Notes: a model not told the origin generated them from the letters alone. A DNA stretch of 64,000 nucleotides from Methanoculleus receptaculi (GCF_033472595.1 NZ_CP137642.1:1907384-1971383); one strand, 5' to 3'. Positions 19,132-29,175 are shown, numbered from the stretch's first letter. Program-made: numbers and translations.

Positions 19132-21549
19132 CTATTGGTATTCGAGCGGCTGGGTCTCTTTCGGCAGCCCGCCCTTGAAGTGATGCTGGATCTTCTGGTA
19201 ATACTCTCGCACCCGCTCGTTCATCGTCGCATGCACACTCTCCCGTGCCCGATCAAAGTGCGTCTGGCTCACTACCGTAGCGCCTTCCCGCATGGCAAGC
19301 ATTGCCGCTTCCCGTGCGAGCGCCTCGAGATCTGAGCCGACAAAACCCTCGGTGTCGGCCGCCACCCTCATGACGAGGTGTGAACGCACCGGGTCATCGA
19401 GGGTTATCTTCTCGCGGGAGAAGAGTTCGACAATTTTCTTTCGCCGGAGATAAGGCTTGAGACCTTCTTTGCCGTCCGGCGTGATCGCAGCAAGGTGCTC
19501 CCTTATCTCATCGAGACTCACCTGCCGGTTTGCTCCGATAGCGAGAACCAGGTCTTCGAGATCGCTCTCGGAGAAACCTCCGGTCATCTCAACAAGTTCA
19601 TGCATGGTCGAACCCTCGATCGGCATGTAACGGGTATGGATGCTGAGGATCTTCTCCCTGTCCTCCCGCCCTGGTTCGCCGATGTAGACGAGCCGGTCGA
19701 ACCGCCCAGGTCGCAGCAGTGCCGGATCGACCATATCAGGGCGGTTTGTCGCCCCCATAACCACCACGCCCCGCAGTTCCTCGAGCCCATCGATCTCGGT
19801 GAGGATCTGGTTCAAAACGCTCTCCGTGACATGCGACTCGGTGCCGCCGCCACGGGCAGGAGTGAGGGCATCAAGTTCGTCAAAGAAGATTATGGACGGT
19901 GCCACCTGCCGGGCCTTCTTGAAGACCTCACGAACCGCCCGTTCGCTCTCGCCGACCCATTTGGAGAGGAGCTGGGGACCCTTTATCGGTACAAAGTTTG
20001 CCCCGCTCTCACTGGCGACTGCCTTTGCAATGAGGGTCTTTCCCGTCCCCGGTGGGCCGTAGAGGAGGACGCCCTTTGGAGGCTCTATACCCAGATTCTC
20101 AAACTGCTCCCGCCGGGTCAGGGGATACTCCACCGCCTCACGGACATCCCGTTTCGCCTCCTCCAGCCCGCCGACATCCTCCCAGGAGACGTGCGGGACC
20201 TCGAGGAGAATCTCCCGCATGGCGCTTGGCCCCACCTCGCGAAGGGCCTCACGGAAGTCCCTGGCCTGCACCTCCATCATCTCCAGGATCTCCACCGGGA
20301 TCTCGTCTGTCTCCAGGTCGATCTCGGGGAGGTAGCGGCGCAACGCCTTTATAGCGGCCTCACGCGCCAGGGCGGCAAGGTCCGCCCCGACAAACCCATG
20401 AGTCTGCCTGGCGATCTCTTCGATCAGAACGTCATCTGCAAGCGGCATGCCGCGTGTGTGTATCTGGAGCACCTGGGATCGATCGTCTTCAGATGGCACA
20501 CCGATCTCGATCTCGCGATCAAACCGCCCGGGGCGGCGGAGGGCGGGGTCGATGGCATCGATCCGGTTTGTGGCCCCTATCACCACGACCTGTCCCCGCT
20601 CTTCAAGCCCGTCCATCATCGTTAGGAGCTGGGCAACAACGCGCCGCTCAACCTCTCCGGTCACCTCCTCGCGCCGGGGGGCGATCGAGTCGAGTTCGTC
20701 GATAAAGATGATCGCAGGAGCATGCTGCCGTGCGTCCTCAAAGACCTCACGGAGCCTCTGCTCGCTCTCACCGTAATACTTCGAGATCACCTCGGGGCCT
20801 GCAATCGAGATGAAGTGTGCTCCGCTCTCGCTTGCAACAGCCTTTGCAATGAGGGTCTTTCCGGTGCCGGGCGGACCGTAGAGGAGGACGCCTTTTGGAG
20901 GCTCGATACCAAGCTTGCGAAAGATCTCCGGATGGCGCATAGGGAGCTCAATCGTCTCGCGAACGCGCTGCAACTCATCTTTCAGGCCGCCGATATCCTC
21001 GTAGCTGATCCTCCTGACACCCTCAAAACCGGCCGCAGGCTTCTCTGAGAACTCGATCTTTGTGTTCCTGGTGATTATCACGGCGTTCTCCGGCTCGACC
21101 ACCACCGCCTTGAAAGCGACAATTTGAGGCTGCATGAATGGCAGCCCCACCTGGATAGGCACGGAATCATCCCTGACGACCGGGAAGTCGATCAGCCTGT
21201 TGACGACGCTGCCGTAGTTGATGGGGAGGTGCTTGGGGAGGTCTTCGGGAGGAGCAAGCACAACCCGTTTAGCCTCGATCTCCTCATCGAGTGTTCGCAC
21301 CCTGACACGGTCGCCTATGCTCGCGCCGGCGTTTAACCGGGTGAAGTTATCGATCCTGACTTTGCCCTGGTGCCAGTCGTTCACCATGGCGCGCCAGACC
21401 TTCGCTACGGTGCGCCGTTTTCCTTCGATGGCGACAAGGTCTCCAGGGTTGAGCCGGAGGTGCAGCATGGTATCGGGGTCAAGCCGTGCCTTGCCTGCCC
21501 CCTGATCCTCCGGGTAAGCGCTATCTACCTTCAAGTATATCTCGGGCAT
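19132..21549 (-). CDS. Cdc48/VAT double AAA+ ATPase
   Basis: An 805-residue archaeal homologue of p97/Cdc48, a hexameric unfoldase that feeds proteins to the proteasome and dismantles complexes. Residues 1-180 are the N domain (double-psi barrel: [14 protein letters not shown]). Two AAA modules follow, each with [20 protein letters not shown], Walker [16 protein letters not shown] in D1 and [17 protein letters not shown] in D2, and sensor/arginine-finger region ([28 protein letters not shown]). Length is normal. AGAGGTA precedes the ATG closely, and TATAAATT (about 21573-21581) lies 24-32 bases upstream on the minus strand, so the leader is very short. Divergent from larC with 46 bases between. 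Confidence 0.97.
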   Translation of the reverse strand: MPEIYLKVDSAYPEDQGAGKARLDPDTMLHLRLNPGDLVAIEGKRRTVAKVWRAMVNDWHQGKVRIDNFTRLNAGASIGDRVRVRTLDEEIEAKRVVLAPPEDLPKHLPINYGSVVNRLIDFPVVRDDSVPIQVGLPFMQPQIVAFKAVVVEPENAVIITRNTKIEFSEKPAAGFEGVRRISYEDIGGLKDELQRVRETIELPMRHPEIFRKLGIEPPKGVLLYGPPGTGKTLIAKAVASESGAHFISIAGPEVISKYYGESEQRLREVFEDARQHAPAIIFIDELDSIAPRREEVTGEVERRVVAQLLTMMDGLEERGQVVVIGATNRIDAIDPALRRPGRFDREIEIGVPSEDDRSQVLQIHTRGMPLADDVLIEEIARQTHGFVGADLAALAREAAIKALRRYLPEIDLETDEIPVEILEMMEVQARDFREALREVGPSAMREILLEVPHVSWEDVGGLEEAKRDVREAVEYPLTRREQFENLGIEPPKGVLLYGPPGTGKTLIAKAVASESGANFVPIKGPQLLSKWVGESERAVREVFKKARQVAPSIIFFDELDALTPARGGGTESHVTESVLNQILTEIDGLEELRGVVVMGATNRPDMVDPALLRPGRFDRLVYIGEPGREDREKILSIHTRYMPIEGSTMHELVEMTGGFSESDLEDLVLAIGANRQVSLDEIREHLAAITPDGKEGLKPYLRRKKIVELFSREKITLDDPVRSHLVMRVAADTEGFVGSDLEALAREAAMLAMREGATVVSQTHFDRARESVHATMNERVREYYQKIQHHFKGGLPKETQPLEYQ

Positions 21550-21595
21550 TACCTCTAGTTCTTATATTTCGGGAATTTATAGGTACTGGAGTCGC
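21550..21595. promoter_or_regulatory. Overlapping divergent promoters, cdc48 and larC
   Basis: Only 46 bases separate the two starts. Plus strand: TTATATTTC (about 21557-21565) lies 31-39 bases before the larC ATG. Minus strand: TATAAATTC read from 21581 lies 24-32 bases before the cdc48 ATG. The two promoters must overlap, so polymerase binding at one may block the other. Confidence 0.5.
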
Positions 21596-22792
21596 ATGAA
21601 CGTAGTTCTCTTCGATCCGTTCAACGGAGCCGCAGGCGATATGGTAATCGGATCCCTCCTCGACCTCGGGGCCGATGAAGAGGCTGTCCGGACAGCCATG
21701 CGCTCCGTCGTCGGGGAGCCGACAATCGAACGGGTAGGCCGCTGTGGTATCCGGGCGGTGCAGGTGATGACGCATGCCACCGCGCAGCACCGCACCCTGG
21801 ATGAGGTGCTCGACCGCCTGGCAGGGAGCGACGCCCCGAAAGAGGCGCTGGAGATGGCACGAAAAGTCTTTCTCCGGATACACCGGGCGGAGGAGAGCAT
21901 CCACGGGGCGGGAGCGCATTTCCACGAGGTGGGTGCAGACGATGCCATAGCCGACGTGGTGGGGGCGTGCACCGCTCTACACAGCCTGGCCCCGGATGGC
22001 GTCGCTGTCCTGCCCCTGGCGCTCGGCCGCGGTTTTTCGGTTGGAGCTCACGGTATCTTCCCCATCCCCGCCCCGGCTACGGTGGCGATCCTTGCCGAAT
22101 CTCGTCTGCAGATGGTTCCCGGGGGCGAAGAACGGGAACTCTGCACCCCAACGGGAGCCGCGCTCCTCTCCGAGTTCTCGACGATCCGGCCGGACGAACT
22201 GGGCCCGGCGAGTATCAGGGCGGTCGGCTATGGCGCGGGCAGCAGAAACCCGGCGGAAAGACCTAACGTCCTCCGGGCGATGCTCCTTGAAACGGAGGAA
22301 GATAACAGAGGGTCCGACCAGATCGATATACTGGAGACAAACGTGGACGACGTGACGGGGGAGATGCTCACCTACACCCTGGGCCGCCTGATGGAGGAGG
22401 GGGCACGGGATGCAACCGCCATACCCGTGTTGATGAAGAAAGGGCGCAGCGGCCATATCGTCAGGGTGATCTCCCCGCCGGCGGCCACAGACCATCTCAC
22501 GGCGGTGATGGCACGGGAACTCGGGACACTCGGGATACGCTGCCTCCCGATGGTTCACCGTGCAGTTGCTGAACGGACGATCGAGAGCGTTAAGGTGAGG
22601 TTTGGGGGGCAGGAGTGGTGGATCGATGTGAAGTGCGGATGGTCGGAAGGCAGGATCACGTCCATAAAGGCGGAGTATGAGCAGGTGGCACGGTGCGCAC
22701 GGGAGACGGGACTTCCTTTCAGGGAGATTGCCACAAGGGCGGAGGCAACCGCCCGCCGCCTCTTCATCGAGCAGGGTGTGCTCGACCCATGA
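21596..22792 (+). CDS. larC: LarC nickel-insertion family protein (DUF111)
   Basis: A 398-residue protein of the LarC family, which inserts nickel into the pyridinium dithiocarboxylate cofactor of lactate racemase in bacteria; its target in methanogens is unsettled. Start FDPFNGAAGDMVIGSLLDLG, GAHFHEVGADDAIADVVG and the C-terminal LETNVDDVTGEMLTYTLGRL are family blocks. It is one continuous frame, unlike Lactiplantibacillus larC, which needs a frameshift. No larB or larE is nearby. Its stop overlaps the radB start (ATGA), so the two are translationally coupled. Confidence 0.9.
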   Translation: MNVVLFDPFNGAAGDMVIGSLLDLGADEEAVRTAMRSVVGEPTIERVGRCGIRAVQVMTHATAQHRTLDEVLDRLAGSDAPKEALEMARKVFLRIHRAEESIHGAGAHFHEVGADDAIADVVGACTALHSLAPDGVAVLPLALGRGFSVGAHGIFPIPAPATVAILAESRLQMVPGGEERELCTPTGAALLSEFSTIRPDELGPASIRAVGYGAGSRNPAERPNVLRAMLLETEEDNRGSDQIDILETNVDDVTGEMLTYTLGRLMEEGARDATAIPVLMKKGRSGHIVRVISPPAATDHLTAVMARELGTLGIRCLPMVHRAVAERTIESVKVRFGGQEWWIDVKCGWSEGRITSIKAEYEQVARCARETGLPFREIATRAEATARRLFIEQGVLDP

Positions 22793-23466
22793 AAACTGAG
22801 CGGGTCAGCACCGGGAACCAGGCCCTTGACGGCCTCCTCGGCGGCGGGCTGGAGCGTGGCGCCATCACCCAGATCTACGGCGAACCGGCAAGCGGGAAGA
22901 GCGTCTTCTGCCTGATGGCGACGGTGGCCACCCTTAAGGCAGGGAACTCGGTCGTCTACATCGACACCGAGGGGTTCTCGGTGGAGCGGTTTTCGCAGAT
23001 CGCTGGCGGGGATGCAGGTGAACTCGCGGAACGGCTGTACCTCTTTGAACCGCTTGATTTCACCCAGCAGGGAGCGATGATCGCCGATACCGAGGCGCTG
23101 CTCAAGAAGGCCGGGAAGGCCCCGGTGGACCTGGTGGTGATGGACTCGGCGACCGCCCTCTACCGGATGGAGCTTGACCTTGGACGGGAGGCGTTGCGGA
23201 AACTCTCGCACCACATGATAAAACTCCTCGGGCTTGCAAGGAAGTACGAGATCCCCGTGCTGATCACAAACCAGATCTACATGGACGTGGAACGCGACCG
23301 TGTGGCCGGTCTTGGGGGGACGGCGCTTGAACACCTCTCGAAGGCCATAGTTCGGCTTGAAAGGAGAGAGAGTGTCCGGCGGGCGGTTCTTCTGAAACAC
23401 CGGTCCCGACCGGAAGGACTCTCGTTCGATTTTGCTATCACCGGCGAGGGAATCAGAACGTTATAA
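22789..23466 (+). CDS. radB: RadB recombinase paralogue
   Basis: A 225-residue RecA-superfamily protein of the archaeal RadB type, a RadA paralogue thought to assist or modulate recombination. STGNQALDGLLGGGLERGAI, Walker A GEPASGKS (31-38), VVYIDTEG, and Walker B VDLVVMDSATAL are all intact; the N-terminal HhH domain of RadA is absent, as is normal for RadB. ATG at 22789 overlaps the larC stop; the frame is open further upstream only through the larC region. The 3' end overlaps dapF on the other strand by 14 bases. Confidence 0.93.
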   Translation: MKTERVSTGNQALDGLLGGGLERGAITQIYGEPASGKSVFCLMATVATLKAGNSVVYIDTEGFSVERFSQIAGGDAGELAERLYLFEPLDFTQQGAMIADTEALLKKAGKAPVDLVVMDSATALYRMELDLGREALRKLSHHMIKLLGLARKYEIPVLITNQIYMDVERDRVAGLGGTALEHLSKAIVRLERRESVRRAVLLKHRSRPEGLSFDFAITGEGIRTL

Positions 23467-24271
23467 CGCCCGAAAAAACTGTCTCCGCCGGGCCTTCCAT
23501 TGTAACAGTCTCACCAAACCGGATCACGAGCGGGCCGCCTCTCGTCTCCACCTGCACCGTATCCCCGACAAGGCCAAGACGACGGCCAACCGCCGCTGAG
23601 GCGGTGGCGCCGGTGCCGCAGCTCGCGGTCTCGCACTCAACGCCGCGCTCAAAAGTCCTGATCCGGATCTTATCGAACGCGACTTTCTCGGCAAAGTTGA
23701 CGTTTGCACCCTCCGGGAATGTGGGGTGGTGCCGGATTGGTGGGGCGAAGATCTCGATCTCTACAGAGTCGATATCGTCGACAAAGATAACAGCGTGCGG
23801 AACACCGATGTTTGCGGCATAAACGGTAAACCCGCAGATCTCCTCACGGTAATCCCCTCTCCCCGTGGCGGGGATTGCGCTGCGCTCAAAAGCCGGTTCT
23901 GGCATGGAGATAGTCGCGCTGAACTCGTCATCCGCATAACCCATCCTCACCGGTACACCCCCGGCCCCGGTCTCTACTGTGCAGGGCTCTCTGACATAAC
24001 CGGCGTCGTAGGCGTATTTTGCGAGACAGCGGATGCCGTTTCCGCACATGGCGGCCTCGCTCTTGTCGGGCTGAAAGAGTCTCATCCGGATATCCGCTTT
24101 ATCAGACGGCTGGAGGTAGAGGACGCCGTCAGCACCGATGCCAAACCGGCGGTCGCAGTAGAGAGCTGCAAAAGTTCCTTTCATCTCTTCGGGGATTATC
24201 TCCTGATCGAATTCATCGATCAGGATGAAGTCGTTGCCGTTTCCATGCAGTTTGGTGAACGTGATCTCCAT
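23453..24271 (-). CDS. dapF: Diaminopimelate epimerase
   Basis: A 272-residue enzyme that interconverts LL- and meso-diaminopimelate, the step before lysine. The two-fold repeat carries both catalytic cysteines: AAMCGNGIRCLAKYA and ETASCGTGATASA. N-terminus FTKLHGNGNDFILID is typical. The start at 24271 follows AGAGGGT by 6 bases; a longer frame to 24355 runs toward the tRNA gene and is not family-like. Other lysine genes are not in the window. It lies downstream of tRNA-His on the same strand, about 90 bases away. Confidence 0.95.
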   Translation of the reverse strand: MEITFTKLHGNGNDFILIDEFDQEIIPEEMKGTFAALYCDRRFGIGADGVLYLQPSDKADIRMRLFQPDKSEAAMCGNGIRCLAKYAYDAGYVREPCTVETGAGGVPVRMGYADDEFSATISMPEPAFERSAIPATGRGDYREEICGFTVYAANIGVPHAVIFVDDIDSVEIEIFAPPIRHHPTFPEGANVNFAEKVAFDKIRIRTFERGVECETASCGTGATASAAVGRRLGLVGDTVQVETRGGPLVIRFGETVTMEGPAETVFSGVITF

Positions 24272-24360
24272 GGTGTACCCTCTTCTGTAATCATTTGGAG
24301 CAGCGGGTGATAAACCGTGTTGCCTGCTGGAATGCAACACCCAGAACCACGACAAAGAGA

Positions 24361-24433
24361 GGCCAGGGCCGAGATTCGAACCCGGGTCGAGGGATCCACA
24401 GTCCCTTAGGATAACCAGCTACCCCACCCTGGC
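24361..24433 (-). tRNA. tRNA-His (GTG anticodon)
   Basis: 73 bases, minus strand. Acceptor GCCAGGG/CCCTGGC pairs in 7 bp; anticodon stem AGGGA/TCCCT with loop CTGTGGA gives anticodon GTG; T arm CCGGG-TTCGAAT-CTCGG. Discriminator base is C73, as required for tRNA-His. The base before G1 in the DNA is T, so the extra G at -1 is not encoded in this register. There is no intron and no encoded CCA. Confidence 0.93.
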
Positions 24434-24709
24434 AAAGTACTCATGATAGTTGGAAGTCGGGTTTGATTAAGGTATCCCTCCCCCTGTAGACGTCTTCCGC
24501 GCCTCTCGAACGGTAACTTCTTCCTCTCTCCACTCACCACCACAAGTTAATAGTGTCCATGCTCTATAACGTACCAGTATCAGGCATCTGTTGACGCCCA
24601 ATTGTCAGCAGAACCAATCCAGATCCTGGCGTGGTTCTGGAGGGTTCGAGGTCAATGTCACAGGCTTTTCGGGTTAATTTGTCCACACAATATACTGCAG
24701 GTGATTATC
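24434..24709 (+). promoter_or_regulatory. infB upstream region
   Basis: 276 bases without a gene. TCTATAAC (about 24562-24569) is the best TATA candidate, which would give a leader of some 115-120 bases before the infB ATG. CAGGTGAT, a Shine-Dalgarno match, lies 5-12 bases before that ATG. No other structure is clear. Confidence 0.4.
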
Positions 24710-26491
24710 ATGGCTAACCAATCAGCGATCAGAACGCCCATCGTCTGCGTGATGGGGCACGTGGATCACGGCAAAACGTCCCTCCTTGACAGGATCCGGG
24801 GCTCATCCGTGGTATCCACCGAAGAAGGTGCAATTACGCAGCATATCGGCGCCACTCTCGTTCCAATCGATGCAATAATACGCATGAGCGGGGCGCTGAG
24901 CAGGGTCAACATCAACGTTCCGGGCCTCCTCTTCATAGATACCCCGGGGCATCATGCCTTCACCACGCTGCGTGCGCGCGGTGGAGCGCTCGCCGATATG
25001 GCGATCGTGGTCGTGGACATCAACGAGGGGTTCCGCCCTCAGACGATCGAGGCGCTCCAGATCCTTCGCAACTACAGGACGCCTTTTGTGATCGCGGCAA
25101 ACAAGATCGACCGCATACACGGCTGGCGCGTCCATGAGGGGCAGCCATTTTTAAAGACGTTTGCACAACAGAACGAGCGTGTCCAGGGGGTGCTCGAGAC
25201 ACGGGTCTACGAACTTGTCGGCAAACTCTCCGACCTCGGTTTCAACTCCGAGCGTTTCGACCGGGTCTCGGACTTCGCGCGGAACATCTGCATCGTCCCC
25301 ACAAGTGCCCTCACTGGCGAGGGTATTCCGGACATCCTGATGATGCTGATAGGGCTTGCCCAGCGCTACATGACCGGGAGCCTCAGGGTCACCGCCGATG
25401 GCCCCGGCGCCGGCACGGTGCTTGAGGTGACGGAAGAGCGCGGGCTCGGGATGACACTCGATGTTATCCTCTACGACGGCACGCTCAGGGTCGGAGACGA
25501 TATCGTCGTCGCAGGAAACGACCAGATCGTCGAGACAAAAGTGCGTTCACTCTTAAAACCCCGGCCGATGAGCGATATACTGGTCGAAGAGCGGTTCGAG
25601 CGGGTCAGATCTGTCACCGCAGCGGCGGGTATAAAGGTCGCCGCCCCGAAGCTCGCCGATGTAATAGCGGGTTCCCCACTCCGTGTCGTCCGGGGCGGGA
25701 ACCGGGACGAGGTGATCGAACAGGTCCGCCACGAGGTCCAGGATATCCAGGTGAAACTCTCGGATACAGGTGTCATCATACGGGCAGACACCATCGGGGC
25801 CCTTGAAGCTCTATCAAAAGAACTCGATAGCCACCAGATCCAGGTTATGCGGGCAGCCGTTGGCCCGGTCACCCGCCATGACGTCATTGAGGCCGGGACT
25901 ATCAGGGATCCCCTCTACAGCGCGATCATAGCCTTCAGCACCCCGGTCCTGCCGGACGCGATCGACGCTCTGGCAGACACGTCGATGTCCCATGTCAGCA
26001 TATTTGAGGGTGGGGTTATCTACCAGCTGATCGACGACTACATCGAGTGGCGGGAGGAGAAGAAACAGGAACTCGAACGGCAGAGGTTTGAGAAGGTGAT
26101 CATGCCTGCCAGGATCCGGATCCTTCCAAATTGCATCTTCCGGCAGAGCAACCCGGCGGTGGTGGGTGTCCGTGTCCTCGGCGGGAAACTCCAGAGCGGG
26201 GTTGACCTTGTCCTGCCAGAGGGGAAGAAGGTGGGCCGGATCAAACAGATCCAGGAGAGGAACGAGACCATCCAGGAAGCTGAGGCGGGTAAAGAGGTGG
26301 CGATCTCGATCGATGGGCCAACAGTCGGCCGCCAGATCAATGTCGATGACGAACTCTACGTTGATATACCTGAACGGCATGTGAAGGTGATCGAGCGCGA
26401 GATGCTAGATAACCTGCGCCCTGACCTCCGCGAGACCCTGGAGGAGTTCACCGCTATCAAACGCCGGGAAAACCCTTTCTGGGGGAAGTGA
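24710..26491 (+). CDS. infB: Translation initiation factor aIF5B (IF-2 homologue)
   Basis: A 593-residue GTPase that helps join ribosomal subunits and places the initiator tRNA. G1 GHVDHGKTS, G3 DTPGHHAF, G4 NKIDR and the archaeal G domain are followed by the EF-Tu-like domain (GAGTVLEVTEERGLGMTLDV), domain III and the C-terminal domain (RILPNCIFRQSNPAVVGVRV). No intein, which interrupts this gene in some archaea. I start at ATG 24710 (MANQSAIRTPIVC) with CAGGTGAT just upstream; the frame is open to 24602 but that part is not conserved in type. Length equals the family norm. Confidence 0.96.
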   Translation: MANQSAIRTPIVCVMGHVDHGKTSLLDRIRGSSVVSTEEGAITQHIGATLVPIDAIIRMSGALSRVNINVPGLLFIDTPGHHAFTTLRARGGALADMAIVVVDINEGFRPQTIEALQILRNYRTPFVIAANKIDRIHGWRVHEGQPFLKTFAQQNERVQGVLETRVYELVGKLSDLGFNSERFDRVSDFARNICIVPTSALTGEGIPDILMMLIGLAQRYMTGSLRVTADGPGAGTVLEVTEERGLGMTLDVILYDGTLRVGDDIVVAGNDQIVETKVRSLLKPRPMSDILVEERFERVRSVTAAAGIKVAAPKLADVIAGSPLRVVRGGNRDEVIEQVRHEVQDIQVKLSDTGVIIRADTIGALEALSKELDSHQIQVMRAAVGPVTRHDVIEAGTIRDPLYSAIIAFSTPVLPDAIDALADTSMSHVSIFEGGVIYQLIDDYIEWREEKKQELERQRFEKVIMPARIRILPNCIFRQSNPAVVGVRVLGGKLQSGVDLVLPEGKKVGRIKQIQERNETIQEAEAGKEVAISIDGPTVGRQINVDDELYVDIPERHVKVIEREMLDNLRPDLRETLEEFTAIKRRENPFWGK

Positions 26492-26580
26492 AACCACTTC
26501 GTGAGTTTCAGCCCGCGCAGAGGTAGTCTTTTAATACCATATTCTCAAAGTGTATAGGTAGTTTTGAAGGAGTCGTCAAG

Positions 26581-26979
26581 ATGGCAGAGTTCAAAATAGT
26601 TCTATCCGACCGGGAGACCGGGCGTTCATACAAGATCGATGCGACCGGTCCCGCCGCAGGGGCACTCATAGGCAGGCGCATAGGTGAGGAGATCGAGGGT
26701 GGTGTTCTCGGTTTTGCAGGCTACAGGATCCGGATCACCGGCGCCTCCGATCGAACAGGTATTCCCGCGCGCCGCGACCTTCCAGGGCCGGCACGCAGAA
26801 GGCTCCTCCTATCCAGGGGTGTCGGGTTCCACCCCGTGAGAGAGGGTGAGCGCCGGAGGAAATCAGTGCGCGGCAACGAGATCAGTGCTGATATCGTCCA
26901 GGTCAACGCCGTTGTGACACAGCGCGGTTCAAAGCCCCTGGATGAATACTTCAACCGTCCGGAAGCGGCAGCCGAGTAA
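26581..26979 (+). CDS. rps6e: Ribosomal protein S6e
   Basis: A 132-residue small-subunit protein of the archaeal/eukaryal S6e family. MAEFKIVLSDRETGRSYKI, LIGRRIGEEIEG, GASDRTGIPARRDLPGPARR, and GVGFHPVREGERRRKSVRGN are the family blocks. AAGGAG lies 10 bases before the ATG; a TATA-like TTTTAATAC (about 26530-26538) lies about 45 bases upstream. It often neighbours infB in archaea, as here, with 89 bases between. Confidence 0.96.
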   Translation: MAEFKIVLSDRETGRSYKIDATGPAAGALIGRRIGEEIEGGVLGFAGYRIRITGASDRTGIPARRDLPGPARRRLLLSRGVGFHPVREGERRRKSVRGNEISADIVQVNAVVTQRGSKPLDEYFNRPEAAAE

Positions 26980-27131
26980 ACGAAATCCCTATTTTCTGGT
27001 CTACCGGCAGTATCCGGGCTCTTCTGAGAATATCAAGCAGCACGGCAGGGCCACGGCCCCATACATCATGGCGGTGTTATCCGTATTCCTGCGATGGTGG
27101 CAGGGAGTTGGCCATCCAGGCGATATCGCCT

Positions 27132-27860
27132 TCAGCGACGCCCCCGCTGCGGGACTCTCCGGAGAGCACCAGCCATGACCCCCATGAACTCTTCGGGACG
27201 GTTTAAGAACGCAACCAAACGGGGCTGCCCGACGAGATCGTAAAGCCCGCATCCTCTCCTGATCCCGATCTCCGGAACCTCAACCGGGTCGCAGCAGCGC
27301 ACCGGCGGAGCGTCTGGATAGCGAGGGTTCTTCACCAGCGCCCCCCCTTCCATCTCGTAGTAGGCTGCACCACGCTTTTCAATGTAGGGGCCGTAATCGC
27401 TGGAAAAATCCGAGGAAACCAGGTTTGCCATAACGAGTTCCTCCCTCCCGGGGTTTATGGTCACGTGGCCGTAGCCTGGCGGGATCAGGACCTTCTCGCC
27501 GATGGAGGCCTCGATCATCACAACGTCATCGGCAGTGCATGTCTGGAGGAGGTAGTGTCCCCTGCCTTTGAGAACCTCGTAGACCTCAGGATAATACTCC
27601 CCTGCAGCGTTCCGGGGGTGGTAGTGCCCCTTCGTCTTGACATACTCCCCGCAGAGAACGCGAGCCGGGATGACGGTGATGTCGTAGCGGATATGGTGCT
27701 GCCGGAGCCACTCCCGGTCACTCCTGCTCCTGGCGAGATCCCGATACATAAAATAGAGGGGTTGATCAGAGGTGCAGTCGGGATCTGCAAGCACATCCCG
27801 CATATCCTCGATCGTCCTTACCTGCGGCTCCGGTATTGGTCCGTCCCAGCAGCCGTTCAT
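27132..27860 (-). CDS. pgiA: Glucose-6-phosphate isomerase, archaeal cupin type
   Basis: A 242-residue cupin enzyme that interconverts glucose-6-phosphate and fructose-6-phosphate, unrelated to bacterial Pgi. Metal ligands: HYHP (His79, His81), Glu in PEVYEVLKG (about 92) and His132 in PPGYGHVTINPG. Its ATG overlaps the stop of the upstream surface-protein gene by one base (TGATG), so the two are co-transcribed and coupled. A long C-terminal tail after the cupin is richer in arginine and cysteine than the core. Confidence 0.93.
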   Translation of the reverse strand: MNGCWDGPIPEPQVRTIEDMRDVLADPDCTSDQPLYFMYRDLARSRSDREWLRQHHIRYDITVIPARVLCGEYVKTKGHYHPRNAAGEYYPEVYEVLKGRGHYLLQTCTADDVVMIEASIGEKVLIPPGYGHVTINPGREELVMANLVSSDFSSDYGPYIEKRGAAYYEMEGGALVKNPRYPDAPPVRCCDPVEVPEIGIRRGCGLYDLVGQPRLVAFLNRPEEFMGVMAGALRRVPQRGRR

Positions 27861-29140
27861 CAGTGTTTCTTACGGTACACGAGTATATAATACCCTGCCC
27901 CGATGATAACAGCCAGAACGACGATGATGAAGATGGGGTTTGTGAAGAAAGCACCCTGTCTGCGCTCGAGCACAACCTCCACCTTTATGGTGTCGGATAT
28001 CTTGCTGTTGTCGAGTGCATCGCGGTAACGGATCTCAGAATCGATCCCATACTCCTTCTCGGTGGCATCGGTATCGACGTTCACCTCAAACCGTGCCGTT
28101 GCAGTCTCGCCGGGAGCGAGGTCGCCGAGGTAAGCGGTGTCATCGCTGCTCGTGAATGGGTCGACAGCACTGATACGGGCCTGAGCGCTGTAGACCGGCG
28201 CCGCCCCGACGTTCTTATACACGACCTCGAGGACGCTCTTCTGACCCAGGTAGAGGGTTGTGGGCGGTGAGACCACCTCAAAGTCGATCTTGCCGCCGAC
28301 CGGAAGCCCCACCGTCACCGCCTTTGATGTCACCGTCTCACCTTCGTAGTTCTCATAGGTTACCGCAACATCCAGTGGGTAGGACTGCTCTTCGGCGGTG
28401 TTGGCAACCGAGACCTTGAACTTCACGTCAACCGTTTCTCCCGGTTCAAACGTCCCTATGTAGGCGCTGCCGTCGGTGGGGATGAGGGGGCTTGTTCCGC
28501 TTCTCGCGATCTTTACGATGGCATTCTCGCCAATATCGTGCCCGACGTTCTTTATGGTCATGTAGACGTAGCCCTCGGTGCCGACGTTCAGCGATTCGGT
28601 GCGCACGTCAAGAACCTCGACCCTGAGGTCAGGGGTGACACGAACCTCTAGTGGCAGGGTCACGGTCTTCTCGATGTAGTTGTAGCGGAGTAAATCGGTG
28701 TAATCATCCATCGTCTCCATGTAGGTGTAGGTCACATCAAGCGGCAGCGTGTATGTGCCGGGTTTTGCCGAGTCCGCTACCTTCATGTTGAATGTGGCGA
28801 TCACAGATGAACCGCCCCTGATGTCGCCCACAAACTGCGGGTCTGTCTTGACGGTGAACGGCGCATCTCCACTCTTCAGCGCCACGGTGGCCAGTTTTGC
28901 TGTGTTCGGCTGGTCATCTGGAGGCATCGACGGGACGGCGATCTTGACGGTATTCAGGCCGCTGTTGGATATGGTGACCGTGACCGCGGTCTCGTCCCCG
29001 GGTGCAAACTCGTTTGTGCCGGCGATCGATGCAGAGAGATCGGGGCTCCCGTAGAGGTACTTGACGCCCTGCGCCGAGCCGGGCGCAACGGCCAGGAGTG
29101 CCAGCAGGAGCACCAGGAGAGGTATGTAGTTCAAACGCAT
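27860..29140 (-). CDS. Secreted, C-terminally anchored repeat protein (COG1361-like)
   Basis: A 426-residue exported protein. An N-terminal signal peptide (MRLNYIPLLVLLLALLAVAPGSA, written here as a hydrophobic run ending AxA near residue 23) is followed by three or four Ig-like repeats of the COG1361 type, each with FAPGDETAVTVTISNSG, YVYMTIKNVGHDIGEN or SVLEVVYKNVGAAPVY as its opening strand and an LAPGETATARFEV end. A single C-terminal transmembrane helix (PIFIIVVLAVIIGAGYYILV) and KKH tail anchor it. Such proteins are S-layer-associated in methanogens. It heads an operon with pgiA and faces the trmB gene across a perfect inverted repeat. Confidence 0.85.
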   Translation of the reverse strand: MRLNYIPLLVLLLALLAVAPGSAQGVKYLYGSPDLSASIAGTNEFAPGDETAVTVTISNSGLNTVKIAVPSMPPDDQPNTAKLATVALKSGDAPFTVKTDPQFVGDIRGGSSVIATFNMKVADSAKPGTYTLPLDVTYTYMETMDDYTDLLRYNYIEKTVTLPLEVRVTPDLRVEVLDVRTESLNVGTEGYVYMTIKNVGHDIGENAIVKIARSGTSPLIPTDGSAYIGTFEPGETVDVKFKVSVANTAEEQSYPLDVAVTYENYEGETVTSKAVTVGLPVGGKIDFEVVSPPTTLYLGQKSVLEVVYKNVGAAPVYSAQARISAVDPFTSSDDTAYLGDLAPGETATARFEVNVDTDATEKEYGIDSEIRYRDALDNSKISDTIKVEVVLERRQGAFFTNPIFIIVVLAVIIGAGYYILVYRKKH

Positions 29141-29150
29141 CTCTTCACCC

Positions 29151-29175
29151 TGTTGTTGTTATGTTAACAACAACA
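29151..29175. promoter_or_regulatory. Perfect inverted repeat, likely TrmB-family operator
   Basis: Arms TGTTGTTGTTA (29151-29161) and TAACAACAACA (29165-29175) with a 3-base spacer, in a 67-base divergent gap. A TATA box TGTATATATACA (29189-29200) lies just beyond; for the minus-strand gene, transcription would start about 25 bases on, inside the repeat, so a bound protein would block it. ATTTATT (29175-29181) could serve as TATA for trmB, 26-33 bases before its ATG. Confidence 0.7.

Noticed and set aside
19495-20625. A 376-codon plus-strand frame opposite cdc48
   Set aside because: Antisense of a highly conserved AAA+ gene, with no recognisable domain.
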